64,000 nucleotides of DNA from Prauserella endophytica (GCF_005146945.1 NZ_SWMS01000002.1:124001-188000), one strand, 5' to 3'. Positions 27,699 through 36,501 are shown, counted from the stretch's first letter. The notes: generated by a model not told the origin, from the letters alone. Made by a program: numbers and translations.

Positions 27699-27849
27699 TC
27701 CGCCGTAGGCCACCAGGAACAGCGACCTCGGCGCGAAGAAGACCAGCGCGAAGAACAGGTAGCACCCGTTGCGCAGCTTGCGCCGGTCGCGGACGAAGCT
27801 GATCGGCGAACAGCGGGGCGACGGCGAACGGGATCAGCCACGGCCTCAC
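27699..27849 (-). pseudogene. remnant of a small membrane protein gene
   Basis: A GTG at 27849 overlaps the preceding stop (GTGA) and starts a hydrophobic reading beginning RPWLIPFAVAPLF. A one-base shift near 27800 is then needed to continue as FVRDRRKLRNGCYLFFALVF and a further hydrophobic stretch ending VAYGGLS. The frame then runs into the opposite metallo-hydrolase gene with no stop of its own. The frameshift and lost 3' end mark it as decayed. Protein family not recognised. Confidence 0.5.
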
Positions 27850-28408
27850 GCGATCTCCAGCCTGCGCCAGGTCGCCAGGAACACCGGTGCCGTCGCGATC
27901 GAACCGAACGACGCGAACGAACTGGCGGACGATGACCACCCGAGGGATCCGCCGGGCCCGTCGTGGTGGCGCACCATGCCACGACGCGCGAGCCACCACG
28001 ACGCGATGCAGGCCACGGCGGACAACACCGTCATCGCGACCGTGGTGTGCCCGCTGGGCAGGCTGCTCTCCACGTCAGGCCCGCCCACCGGAACCAGCGA
28101 GGGCTGGGGTAGCACGAACCGCTTGAACGCCTGTGTGATCAGCTGCCCGGCGACGATGACACCGGGCGGCGACCGCCAGGTCGGCCCGGTGGCGCCAGGC
28201 CGATCGCCGCGACGACCACGACCGCGACGGCCGGCGAGTGCACGGTGACCTCGCCGAGTGCCTCGCCGGCCGTGCGCTGGTCACCGGCTCAGACCTCGTG
28301 GGCGCCGCGCGGAGCCGCGTTCTCCAGCGGCTGGCCGGCCGCGGTCCGCACGGCGAGCACGTACCGGACCACGGCCGCTGGCACGCTCGCGACGGTGACG
28401 ACCCGCCG
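27846..28408 (-). pseudogene. remnant of a PAP2-superfamily (lipid phosphate) phosphatase gene
   Basis: Pieces of one protein lie in order but in different frames. About 28292-28408 encodes a hydrophobic N-terminal segment with VRTAAGQPLENAA, interrupted by TGA at 28289-28291. The same frame continues with a second hydrophobic segment. After a frameshift between about 28160 and 28200 the reading resumes with AFKRFVLPQPSLVPVGG and the PAP2 signature SLPSGHTTVAM. The downstream histidine motif (family SRxxxxxHxxxD) is missing, so about 70 residues seem deleted. It ends at 27846. Stop, shift and deletion together show a dead gene. Confidence 0.65.
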
Positions 28409-29392
28409 TCAGCCGCGCGCCATGGCGATGACGCCGCCGAGCCGGTCGCCTGCCTCGTAGATCATGTACGGGACGCCGCGGTCAGTGCCGAAGCACGGCG
28501 CCGCCGCCCGGCCGTTCTCCGGCGCGGCGGAGCCCGAGTCGTAGAAGACGCCGAGGTGCTCGCGGCGCGAGAAGTCGGCGCCGACCTCGGTGATGAGGAT
28601 GTTGCCGCCGCTGCCCTTGTCGGTGTGGTAGGCGACGTACGTGCTGCCACCGCGTTCGAGCAGGTGCGGGCCGGAGAGGTTGACGGCGCCGACCTCGTCG
28701 GGGCCGACGAGCGGCCGCGGGTCGAACTCCCAGTCGCGACCGTCGGCCGACCAGCCCCAGCAGATGTCGCGCCGGTCCGCGGAGGTGTTGCGCATGAACA
28801 CCATGACGTAGCGGGCGCCGCGGGCGGGGAGGTCGTGCCGGAAAACCCTCGCGTAGGAGGCCTCCCTGGCGTCCGGGAGCATGTCCGTGGTCAGGACGGT
28901 CTTGTCGTAGGTGAAGTGGATGCCGTCCTTGGAGCGGGCGAGGCGGGTCGTGGTGTTCTCGCCGTGGAAGTACAGCCACAGCTCCCGCCGCTCGGCGTGC
29001 CACAGCACGTGCGGCGACGAGACGTGGCTGACGTCGTAGTGCGGGTTCCAGGTTCTGCCCACGATCGGGTTGTGCGCGTACTCGGTGAACGGTCCTTCCA
29101 GCGAGTCGGCGTAGGCCAGGCAGATGCCGCCGGGGGCGTCGTGCGGGGCGTAGTAGAGATAGTAGCGGCCCAGCGGCGCGCTGAGCCTGTCGTACACGCC
29201 GCGCACGCACGGGAAGATGATCTCGCCGGTGGGGTTGTACGCGAGCCGGTCAGGGCGCAGCAGGGTGCGGACGTAGCGGTAGTCCGGGAACCCGCCGGGT
29301 GCGGCGAGCGCGCTCGTGCCGAGCGCGCCGGAGGCGAGCACCGTGGCGCCCGCGGTGGTGACCTGCAGGAAACGGCGGCGGTTGAACGTCAT
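28409..29392 (-). CDS. Tat-exported beta-propeller protein, glycoside hydrolase 43/32-like
   Basis: 327 residues with a twin-arginine signal: NRRRFLQVTTAGATVLASGA, cleaved after about Ala31. The mature part has repeated propeller strands such as YYLYYAPHDAPGG, LWLYFHGENTTTRLARSKDG, YVMVFMRNT, ICWGWSADGRDW and TYVAYHT, as in five-bladed GH43/GH32/GH68-type enzymes. I could not identify the catalytic carboxylates with confidence. Last gene of the LacI-controlled operon, suggesting it releases a sugar-like substrate outside the cell. Good ribosome-binding site AAGGAG. Confidence 0.65.
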   Translation of the reverse strand: MTFNRRRFLQVTTAGATVLASGALGTSALAAPGGFPDYRYVRTLLRPDRLAYNPTGEIIFPCVRGVYDRLSAPLGRYYLYYAPHDAPGGICLAYADSLEGPFTEYAHNPIVGRTWNPHYDVSHVSSPHVLWHAERRELWLYFHGENTTTRLARSKDGIHFTYDKTVLTTDMLPDAREASYARVFRHDLPARGARYVMVFMRNTSADRRDICWGWSADGRDWEFDPRPLVGPDEVGAVNLSGPHLLERGGSTYVAYHTDKGSGGNILITEVGADFSRREHLGVFYDSGSAAPENGRAAAPCFGTDRGVPYMIYEAGDRLGGVIAMARG

Positions 29393-29426
29393 CGTTCTTC
29401 TGCTCCTTTGTGGACGGAGGCTTCTG

Positions 29427-30710
29427 CTACAGCTGGGTGGCGGCCGTGACGATCAGCCCGCCGAGTGCGACGCACCACACGTACGGCAGCGTCCGCACCA
29501 TCACCTGCTGCGGGCTGACGCCGGAGTACTGCGCCGCCCAGACGGTCTGGGTGCTGGTCGGATCGGCGACGCCGAAGACCTGGTTGTACGAGGCGGTCAG
29601 GCCGAGCACGGCCACGGCCGGGTAGATGCCCGCAGAGATGAGCACCCCCGCGATTCCCGCACCGAGGCCGAAGACGTTCAGCGGGCCGCGGTAGAGGCAC
29701 AGCGGGGTCAGCAGCGCGAAGACCACCACGAAGACCACCGGATGGCCCGGGCTGACCGCCGTGACGAGCGGGTTGAGCGCCTCGACCGCGCCGGGCAGAG
29801 TCACCGCGGCCAGCAGGATGCCGATGGCCACGAACAGCGCGATGGGCGGGGCGGCGATGTCGAAGGCGCGGTAAAGGGTGCGCAGCAGCCGCTTGTTCAT
29901 CTCCCTCGGCCGGGTGGTGGTCACCAGGGCGTACAGCACACCGGCCAGCATCGACGGGATGATCGCCAGCTCGAACCCGAGCGCGAGCACCAGCGGCACG
30001 AGTGGCGCGAGCAGCGCGTACCACGGCGCGTCGCCCAGCTGCCGGGCCCGGTCGCGGCGCCGGTCGTGCGCGGGAGCGGCCAGCGACCAGGCGTGCTCGA
30101 CGCCCTTGCGCCGCGTTTCGACGAGCACGAACAGCACGGCGAACGCCGCGGCGAAGGGGAACAGCTTCAGCATGAAGCCGCGCACCGTGTCGACCGGCAG
30201 GTCCAGAGTGGTCGAGAAGAACTGCCAGATCGGCAGCTCGAACGGCATGCCCGCGGCGATGCCCATGAGGATCGTGCCGGCGGCGGTGGTCTTCGGCACC
30301 CCGACGGCGACCATCGCGGGAATGCCGATGATGCCGGCCATCATCGCGGCGGGCGCGGATCCGGTGACGGTGCCGATGAGCGCGGAGACGGCGAGCACGC
30401 CGAGCGCCACCACGGTGGGCCGGTCGCCGCCGAACTCCACGATCTTGCGGACGAGTGTGCTCGCGATGCCGGTCTCGGCCATCAGCTTGCCCATCCAGGA
30501 ACCGATGAGCACGGCGAGCATGGTGGCCGCCTGCGCCACCGCGCCCTCCTGGAGGACCGTGTCGACGATGCTGTTCTCGCCGGTGAGCGGGGCGCCCACG
30601 ACCGCAGCGATGGCCACGGCCAGCAGCACGAGGGCGAAGGCGGTGGGCAGCTTGCGCGTGAGCATCAGGCCGACGCCCGCGAGCATCAGCAGGATGATGA
30701 CGATTCCCAT
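29427..30710 (-). CDS. anion permease of the ion transporter (CitM/GntP/DctM-like) superfamily
   Basis: 427 residues, about 11-12 membrane helices separated by a polar loop near residues 200-225 (RRRDRARQLGD). Short helix-breaking GS/GT/P motifs such as GTVTGSAPAAMM and LYRGPLNVFGLGAG resemble the re-entrant loops of citrate/gluconate-type permeases. The probable job is uptake of the organic-anion substrate of the HyuA/FAD-oxidoreductase operon. Exact family not certain. Confidence 0.7.
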   Translation of the reverse strand: MGIVIILLMLAGVGLMLTRKLPTAFALVLLAVAIAAVVGAPLTGENSIVDTVLQEGAVAQAATMLAVLIGSWMGKLMAETGIASTLVRKIVEFGGDRPTVVALGVLAVSALIGTVTGSAPAAMMAGIIGIPAMVAVGVPKTTAAGTILMGIAAGMPFELPIWQFFSTTLDLPVDTVRGFMLKLFPFAAAFAVLFVLVETRRKGVEHAWSLAAPAHDRRRDRARQLGDAPWYALLAPLVPLVLALGFELAIIPSMLAGVLYALVTTTRPREMNKRLLRTLYRAFDIAAPPIALFVAIGILLAAVTLPGAVEALNPLVTAVSPGHPVVFVVVFALLTPLCLYRGPLNVFGLGAGIAGVLISAGIYPAVAVLGLTASYNQVFGVADPTSTQTVWAAQYSGVSPQQVMVRTLPYVWCVALGGLIVTAATQL

Positions 30711-30719
30711 GGCGGTACC

Positions 30720-31370
30720 TCAGTCCTGTGCGAGGGCCCGGACCGCGCTCGCGAGCGCGGCGGTGAGCAGAAGGGGGCTGCGGCCGAGACCGCGGCGGGC
30801 GGCCGCGTAGCCGTGCGCGGCGAGCTCGTCGGCACCGGCGACGTGGGCGGCTATCCGGAATCTGCCGAACCGCAGGGCGGTGTGCCCGAGTCGCTCGCGC
30901 AGCGCGCGTTTCAGTGCGGCGTCGTCGTGCAGCAGACGGTGCGCGTCCTCGTGCGCCATGGCCGCCGCGCGCAGCGCGCCTGCGGGGTACCACCCGCGCC
31001 AGCCGAGCAGGTCGACGAGCTCCTCGCCGAGGGCGAGGGTGTCGGTGAACAGCTCGACGGCGGGGGCGGGCCGCGACACGTACCGGGCGAGCAGGAGCCG
31101 CTCGATACCGCCGGTGCGCTCGACGACGCGCGGCTGCGGAAGCCGGGCCCGGCCGGTGAGCCCGGCGCCGAACTCCGTCGCCGCCGTCGCCCAACGGCGC
31201 AACAGCGCCGGGTCGCGGCCCTCGTGCGTCGGGGTGCCCGCCAGCAGCCGGACGCCGAACTCCGCGTCGTCCTCGTCCGCCAGCCGGGCGCACTCGGTGC
31301 GCAGCGCCTCGCGGACAGCGGGGGAGAGGCGGCCGAGCGTGGCCAGGGTGTCGCCTGTCGTGCCCGTCAT
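30720..31370 (-). CDS. protein of unknown function with a HEDAH motif
   Basis: 216 residues, ATGA-coupled to the HyuA gene and followed 9 bp later by the permease gene. Mostly helical, rich in Ala, Arg and Leu, no signal peptide or membrane segment. The only notable motif is AMAHEDAHRLLHDDA near residue 150, which fits HExxH and could bind zinc or iron, followed by HDD. I do not recognise the family. Its fixed place beside an orphan HyuA suggests it is part of the same enzyme or pathway. Confidence 0.75.
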   Translation of the reverse strand: MTGTTGDTLATLGRLSPAVREALRTECARLADEDDAEFGVRLLAGTPTHEGRDPALLRRWATAATEFGAGLTGRARLPQPRVVERTGGIERLLLARYVSRPAPAVELFTDTLALGEELVDLLGWRGWYPAGALRAAAMAHEDAHRLLHDDAALKRALRERLGHTALRFGRFRIAAHVAGADELAAHGYAAARRGLGRSPLLLTAALASAVRALAQD

Positions 31371-33496
31371 GACCGCGCCTCCAGCACCGCGATGACCGGT
31401 TCGTCCGCCGCGCGGGAGCGCAGCTCGCTGCGCGCCAGCGCCAGCAGCGGTTCCGCCTCCAGCACCCCGGAGAGATCCGCGATGCGGGAACCGAGCAGCA
31501 GGCGCAGCGCGGGGGCGCGGACGCCGCCGTCACCGTACGAAGTGGACTCGTGGATCAGGCGGGACAGCAGCTCCGGCGCCTCGCCGACCGTCGTGGTCGC
31601 CACGTGCGCGTCGGCGGCGTGCAGGCGGACCACGCCGTCGGCGTCGAGGACCCGGACCGGGCGGCGGGGCTTGCGGAAGCGGCGACGGTGGGTGGTGCCG
31701 TACACGGTGTGGGCGGGCGTGCCGGCGAGCACCTCCACCGCCGACGGGTCGGCCTTGAGGCTGGTCGCCGCCGCCGAGAGGCGCTCTGCGGCGTCGGCCC
31801 GGTGGGCCCGGTCCTGAGTGCGCAGCTCGGTGGCGCCGGTGGCGACGGCCCGCACGGTGTTGGTTTGCGGGTCGACCGTGACCTCGACCTCCACCGCCTC
31901 CGGTGCGGCGCCCTGCGCCACGACGGCGGCCTCCGCCTCGCCCCGCACGCCGAGGATCTGCTCCTGGGTGGCGCCGGGGATGATCCGCTCGATCTGTTCC
32001 CTCACCAGGGCGAGTGCGACGCCGATGGGGCTGATGACCTCGTTGTGCGCGGCGATCCGGCCCTCGAGCCCGGTGTCGGCGGCGAGGTGCGGGGTGACGG
32101 CCGCCGCGCCGCCCCCGCCGCCGACGAGGACGGCGGTGTCGCGGTCGAGGCGGTAGTCGCCGATCATCGTGTCCACCACGTCGCGCACCTGCCGCACGCC
32201 CGCGTCCAGCACCTGCGCCGCCGCGCCCGCGACGTCCGTGCCGAGTGCCCGCGCGAGCGGGGCCAGCGCCGCCGCGGCAACCTCCGGGTCGCAGGCGGCG
32301 AAGTCGCCGTGCGGGACGCGGCCGAGGGCGTTGGCCGCGCAGGTCATGGTGATGGCGAAGCGGCCGCCCGCTGCGTCGAGCACCACGTAGTCGTCCGGGT
32401 CGCCCTCCAGCGGGCTCACGGTGGTGAGCCGCGCGTCGCGCAGATCGTCGAGGTCGGCGTAGCAGGCATATGGCAGGCCCGCGATGTGCGCGGAGCGCGG
32501 CCCGACAGCGAGCACCCGGCCGCCGCCGAGCCGCACCAGGGAACCGCCGCCGACGCCGACCGTGCGCACGTCCAGAGCCGACAGGTACGAGGACCGGCCG
32601 AGGATGGTGGCGTGCTTGACGGCGACCTTGCCGCGGCGGATCACGCTGATGTCGGTGGACGTGCCGCCCGTCTCCAGGAACACGCCCTCGCTGACCCGTT
32701 CCTGCATCAGCGCCCCAGCCACGCCGGCCGCGGGTCCGGAAAGGACGGTCAGCAGGGGCCGCCGCCGCATCTCGGCCAGCGACATGACGCCGCCGTCGCA
32801 GCGCATCACCATCAGCGGCGCCTGCACCCCGGCCGCCGTGATGCTGGAGTCCACCAGGTCTGCGGTCGCCAGCATCTTCGGCATGATCGCGGCGTTGACC
32901 ACGGCGGTGCGCGTGCGCTTGCGCAGCCCGTACAGCGAGGTGATCTCGTGTGCCGCGGTCATCGGCAGCCCGTACGGGCGGGCCGTTTCGAGCACCGCCT
33001 CCTCGCCGTCCGGCAGGTCGACGCTGAACGGTTCGCTCGCGACGAGTACCTCGGCGCCCGCCGAACGGACCTGCTCCACGGCGGCGCGCACGGCCGCCGT
33101 GTCACCGGGATCGGGCACGTGCGCGTAGTGCAGTGGGAGCCGCTTGCCGGGGGTCAGCTCGAGGTTCGCGAGCCCGGCGAGCCGCTTGGTCGGCAGCGAA
33201 CCGGGCCCGGCGCCGATGCCGATCAGGCCGACGGGCGCCACGTCGCCCTCCAACAGGGCGTTGGTGGCCTGGGTGGTGCCGTGGGCGAGGAACGCGACGT
33301 CCTCGGGGGTGCAGCCGACGTCCTTCAGCAGCCGGTTCAGCGCCTCCACGATGCCATGGGCGACACCGTCGGCGTGGTGGTGGCTGGTCGGGACCTTCAC
33401 CTGCGCGACGAGCTCCAGCGTGGCGGAGTCGATCGCGACGGCGTCGGTGAAGGTCCCGCCCACGTCGATGCCGACGCGGATGCGGTGCGGGGCCAA
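31367..33496 (-). CDS. hydantoinase/oxoprolinase A-type ATP-dependent enzyme (HyuA), without HyuB
   Basis: About 709 residues. The N-terminal RVGIDVGGTFTDAVA is the ASKHA nucleotide loop of HyuA/OplA/AcxA proteins; AFLAHGTTQATNALLEGD and GVFLETGGTSTDISV are further conserved blocks. The frame can begin at GTG 33505, but that codon abuts AAGGAGG; TTG 33496 sits at correct spacing and is preferred. HyuA subunits use ATP to activate a carbonyl or lactam and normally work with HyuB. No HyuB is encoded in this operon. Substrate unknown. Confidence 0.82.
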   Translation of the reverse strand: MAPHRIRVGIDVGGTFTDAVAIDSATLELVAQVKVPTSHHHADGVAHGIVEALNRLLKDVGCTPEDVAFLAHGTTQATNALLEGDVAPVGLIGIGAGPGSLPTKRLAGLANLELTPGKRLPLHYAHVPDPGDTAAVRAAVEQVRSAGAEVLVASEPFSVDLPDGEEAVLETARPYGLPMTAAHEITSLYGLRKRTRTAVVNAAIMPKMLATADLVDSSITAAGVQAPLMVMRCDGGVMSLAEMRRRPLLTVLSGPAAGVAGALMQERVSEGVFLETGGTSTDISVIRRGKVAVKHATILGRSSYLSALDVRTVGVGGGSLVRLGGGRVLAVGPRSAHIAGLPYACYADLDDLRDARLTTVSPLEGDPDDYVVLDAAGGRFAITMTCAANALGRVPHGDFAACDPEVAAAALAPLARALGTDVAGAAAQVLDAGVRQVRDVVDTMIGDYRLDRDTAVLVGGGGGAAAVTPHLAADTGLEGRIAAHNEVISPIGVALALVREQIERIIPGATQEQILGVRGEAEAAVVAQGAAPEAVEVEVTVDPQTNTVRAVATGATELRTQDRAHRADAAERLSAAATSLKADPSAVEVLAGTPAHTVYGTTHRRRFRKPRRPVRVLDADGVVRLHAADAHVATTTVGEAPELLSRLIHESTSYGDGGVRAPALRLLLGSRIADLSGVLEAEPLLALARSELRSRAADEPVIAVLEARS

Positions 33497-33526
33497 AGTG
33501 GACACCTCCTTGTGTCGTGAAGCGGC

Positions 33527-35155
33527 CTAGTAGCCGCGGACGTCGGGCCAGTGGCGTTGCACGCCCTCGCGGTCGAGCACGCGGGCGAACTCGCCGAACC
33601 GCTTGTCCTCTGCCTGGACTTCGTGTGGTTGCACGTTCTCGGCGAGGCAGTGCGCGGCGAGCGCGCCCGCGACCTCGCCGACGTTCCACTCGACGGGGTG
33701 CAAGCGGTAGCAGCCGTTGGTGATGTGCGTGGTGCCGATGTTCTTGCCCGCGGGCAGCAGGTTGCGGACCCGGCGCGGAACCAGCGCGCCGAGCGGGATC
33801 TCGAACGGCACCGAGCCGATGTCGATGTAGTTGTCGCCCCCGGTGGAGGGGTGCAGGTCGATGCGGTAGCCGCCGACGCCGACGGAGTCGCGGTGCCGGG
33901 TGCCGCCGTACGGCCCGACGAGGTCGATGGCGACGTCGTGCTCGGTGACGGTGGTGACGGCCTTGATGCGGCGGGACTCGCGCACGTACGCGGACTTGGC
34001 GAGGCCATCCGCGGTGCCGGTGATGTCGGGACGCAGGCGAAGGCCGGGGAAGCCGGTGCCGCCGTCGGGGCGCGGGGCCTCGGTCTGCAGCCAGTACAGG
34101 ACGGACAGCGACAGCTCCCTGGCCCCGGCGAGCGCCTGCCGGGAGGTTTCCTCGCCCGCGCCGACGAGCGGTTCGAGCCAGTAGTCGTTGAGCGGCCAGT
34201 TGACGAGCGTGATGTCGGAGTCGAAGGCGCCGGGCCGGTGCAGGCCGCGCGCGAGGATGCGGCGGAAGCCCCACAGCTCCTTGTCGCCCGCGTCGGCGCT
34301 CTGGTCGGCGTTGACGGCGAGCGGGTCGACGTCCGGGTTGGGCACGAAGGTGCGTTCGACGGCGGCGAGCGTGCGCGGGTCGGGAGCAAGGAAGCCGAGC
34401 AGCGGGCCGGGCCAGAAGTCCGGGCGGTACGTGCGCCAGAAGTCGTAGCCGCTCGGCCGGTCGATCGTGTGGTCCTCGCCCTCGTGGTGGGAGACGGCGA
34501 AGCAGACGGTGATGCCCTGCTGGTTGAGCGGGTCCGCGGCCTCGGGAGCGTGCGGCTCGTCGTACTCGGCGCGGGACTCGGCGCCGAGCGCGTGTTCGAC
34601 GCCTGCCAGCTCGAGTAGCTCGCCGGTCTCGGTGGCGTCGATGACGTACGGGGCCGTGACGGTGTGCAGGGCGCCGTCGCGGACGTCGGCGAGCGTTACG
34701 GCGCGGACGGTGTCGCCGTCGGACTCGGCGGCGACCGGCCGGTGCTCGGTGAGCACGGTGAGCCTGCCCGCGGCGCGGTGCGGGGCGAGCATCGCCTCCA
34801 GCACGGCGAGCGCGACCCTCGGCTCGTGGCAGAGCTTGCTGACCCGGCCGGCTCCCGGGTTCAGCCGAGGCAGGTCCAGTGCCTCGGCGCGCAACGGGTA
34901 CCAGCGGCGGTAGTGCTCGCGGATCGCCTCGCGCAGCGCCCGGTAGGTGGCGGTGACGCCGAACTGCTCCACCCACGGGTGCTCGTCCGGGGGTACGGCC
35001 TGCGCGGTGAGCTGCCCGCCGATCCAGTCGGTCTCCTCGGTCAGGACGGCGCGGCGCCCGGCCCGGCAGACGGCGAGAGCGGCGGCGACGCCACCGAGCC
35101 CGCCGCCCACGATGAGGACGTCGGTCTCGGCCGGAGCGGCGGTGGGGGTCGGCAT
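33527..35155 (-). CDS. FAD-dependent oxidoreductase (FAD_oxidored family)
   Basis: 542 residues. N-terminal dinucleotide motif DVLIVGGGLGGVAAALAVCR (12-31) and EETDWIGGQLTAQAVPPDEH, the typical opening of this family, then a late IGTTHITNGCYRLHP segment near the second flavin-binding region. No signal peptide. Family members oxidise sugar-like or small organic substrates, but few are characterised. Lies between the LacI regulator and HyuA in one operon, RBS AAGGAG. Confidence 0.82.
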   Translation of the reverse strand: MPTPTAAPAETDVLIVGGGLGGVAAALAVCRAGRRAVLTEETDWIGGQLTAQAVPPDEHPWVEQFGVTATYRALREAIREHYRRWYPLRAEALDLPRLNPGAGRVSKLCHEPRVALAVLEAMLAPHRAAGRLTVLTEHRPVAAESDGDTVRAVTLADVRDGALHTVTAPYVIDATETGELLELAGVEHALGAESRAEYDEPHAPEAADPLNQQGITVCFAVSHHEGEDHTIDRPSGYDFWRTYRPDFWPGPLLGFLAPDPRTLAAVERTFVPNPDVDPLAVNADQSADAGDKELWGFRRILARGLHRPGAFDSDITLVNWPLNDYWLEPLVGAGEETSRQALAGARELSLSVLYWLQTEAPRPDGGTGFPGLRLRPDITGTADGLAKSAYVRESRRIKAVTTVTEHDVAIDLVGPYGGTRHRDSVGVGGYRIDLHPSTGGDNYIDIGSVPFEIPLGALVPRRVRNLLPAGKNIGTTHITNGCYRLHPVEWNVGEVAGALAAHCLAENVQPHEVQAEDKRFGEFARVLDREGVQRHWPDVRGY

Positions 35156-35195
35156 GTGGTGCGGGCTCCTTTGCTGCGGTGGAAGGGGATTCGGG

Positions 35196-36260
35196 TCAGT
35201 GGACGGGCGCGGGGCCCGCGGTGCTCCCCGGCCGGAAGGCGCAGGCCACCAACGGCGACTCGGCCTCGCCGGTGGTGAGCAGGCCGGTGAGCGCGCGCAC
35301 GGCGGCGGCGCCGAGCTCGGCCCTGGGGATGTCGAAGCCGGTGGGCTGTGGTCGCCCGGCGAGGTCGGCGGGCGGCGAGCCGAGCAGCGCGAGGGAGACG
35401 TCCGATGGGGCGTCGAGCCCCGCCCCCTCGACGGCCGCGAGCAGCGCCCGCCAGGCGGCGCCGGTGTCGGTCTCCTCGGCGACGAAGGCGGTGACGCCCT
35501 CGGCGTACCGGTCCCGCAGCCAGGCCGGGGTGATCTCCGCGGCCGGGTGCGCGGCGCGCACCACGGGATCCGCGCCGGCGAGCCCGGCGGTGGCCAGCGC
35601 CTCGCGGAAGCCGCGCTCGCGGTCGGTGGACGCGGGGGCGTCGTCGTCCTCGCGGACGAGCATCACGCGGCGGTGGCCGAGCTTCGCGAGCTGCCGTACC
35701 ACCTCGGCCGTGGCCTCGACGTAGTCGGCGCCGACCCAGGCGAGGCCATCGAGCTCGTCGCGGCGTCCGATGTGGACCGCCGGGTAGCCGTGCTCGACCA
35801 GCCTGCGCAGTTCGCCGGCGGGGATGTGGCGGCCGAGGAACAGGCATCCGTCGGCGAGCCTCACCCGCTCCAGCGCGCCGGACGTGCCTGACTGGGCGCC
35901 GGCGCTGGACCCGGTGAACAGCACCAGGTCGTAGCCGCGGGCCGCGGCCTCCTGCTCGACGCCGACGAGGAACGGGTAGTACGAGTGCTCCACGGCGGTC
36001 GGGAACGTCGCGGTGAAGCTGAAGACGCCGAGCAGGTTGTTGCGCGCGGCCGCCAGCCTGCGTGCGGCCGGGTCGGGCACGTAGCCCAGCTCCCTGGCCG
36101 CCTCCAGCACCCTCGCGGTGGTGTCGGGGTGCAGCACGATGCCCTGCTTGTTGCCGCCGAGCACCACCGACACCGTCGTCTGCGAGACCCCGGCGAGGCG
36201 GGCGACCTCCGCTTGCCGTGGCCGGCCCCGCCGTACCCTCGCGGATCGGTTCTCGGCCAT
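35196..36260 (-). CDS. LacI-family transcriptional regulator
   Basis: 354 residues. N-terminal helix-turn-helix EVARLAGVSQTTVSVVLGG (18-36), followed by a periplasmic-binding-protein-like sensor domain (LGVFSFTATFP..., GHRRVMLVREDD). An Arg/Gly-rich leader precedes the HTH. First gene of the leftward operon, so probably autoregulated through the GACTAAT-N4-ATTAGTC palindrome 14 bp upstream of the start. Effector presumably a sugar-like compound handled by the operon. Confidence 0.88.
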   Translation of the reverse strand: MAENRSARVRRGRPRQAEVARLAGVSQTTVSVVLGGNKQGIVLHPDTTARVLEAARELGYVPDPAARRLAAARNNLLGVFSFTATFPTAVEHSYYPFLVGVEQEAAARGYDLVLFTGSSAGAQSGTSGALERVRLADGCLFLGRHIPAGELRRLVEHGYPAVHIGRRDELDGLAWVGADYVEATAEVVRQLAKLGHRRVMLVREDDDAPASTDRERGFREALATAGLAGADPVVRAAHPAAEITPAWLRDRYAEGVTAFVAEETDTGAAWRALLAAVEGAGLDAPSDVSLALLGSPPADLAGRPQPTGFDIPRAELGAAAVRALTGLLTTGEAESPLVACAFRPGSTAGPAPVH

Positions 36261-36273
36261 TGCGATTCTCCTT

Positions 36274-36291
36274 GACTAATACGCATTAGTC
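36274..36291. promoter_or_regulatory. LacI-type operator 1
   Basis: GACTAAT-ACGC-ATTAGTC, a perfect 7-4-7 palindrome with a central CG, as usual for LacI-family operators. It lies directly before the ribosome-binding site of the LacI gene and includes a TATTAG (-10-like) on the minus strand. Confidence 0.7.
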
Positions 36292-36317
36292 CGCGTTTGC
36301 GAACCGCCCTGAGCAGT

Positions 36318-36334
36318 GCTGATGCGGATTAGTC
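36318..36334. promoter_or_regulatory. LacI-type operator 2 (imperfect)
   Basis: GCTGAT-GCGG-ATTAGTC repeats one exact ATTAGTC half-site of operator 1 and a diverged left half. The centres of the two sites are about 44 bp apart, near four helical turns, suiting cooperative binding. Confidence 0.5.
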
Positions 36335-36381
36335 AAGGAGTCTGTCGCCGCTGCGCGGGCGTCGTCAAGACCGGCATCCGC

Positions 36382-36403
36382 CTAATATCCGGCTAATATC
36401 CGG
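36382..36403. repeat. tandem 11-bp direct repeat
   Basis: CTAATATCCGG occurs twice in direct succession. Each copy contains CTAAT, the core of the LacI half-site at 36274, so the pair may be extra half-sites in the divergent regulatory region. Confidence 0.6.
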
Positions 36404-36501
36404 CGGCCCGCGCGGCCGGCGTGTCCAGTTCGGACGAACGTCCCTCTCGAACGTCGCGGAGACCGAGGTCACGCTTCCGTCTCCGTAGCTCGTGTGCCAT
36501 C

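Noticed and set aside
29316-31817. Plus-strand open frame of about 830 codons across the permease, 216-aa and HyuA genes
   Set aside because: It is antisense to three recognisable coupled genes; its composition (Arg/Gly/Gln/His-rich) is that of a shadow frame.
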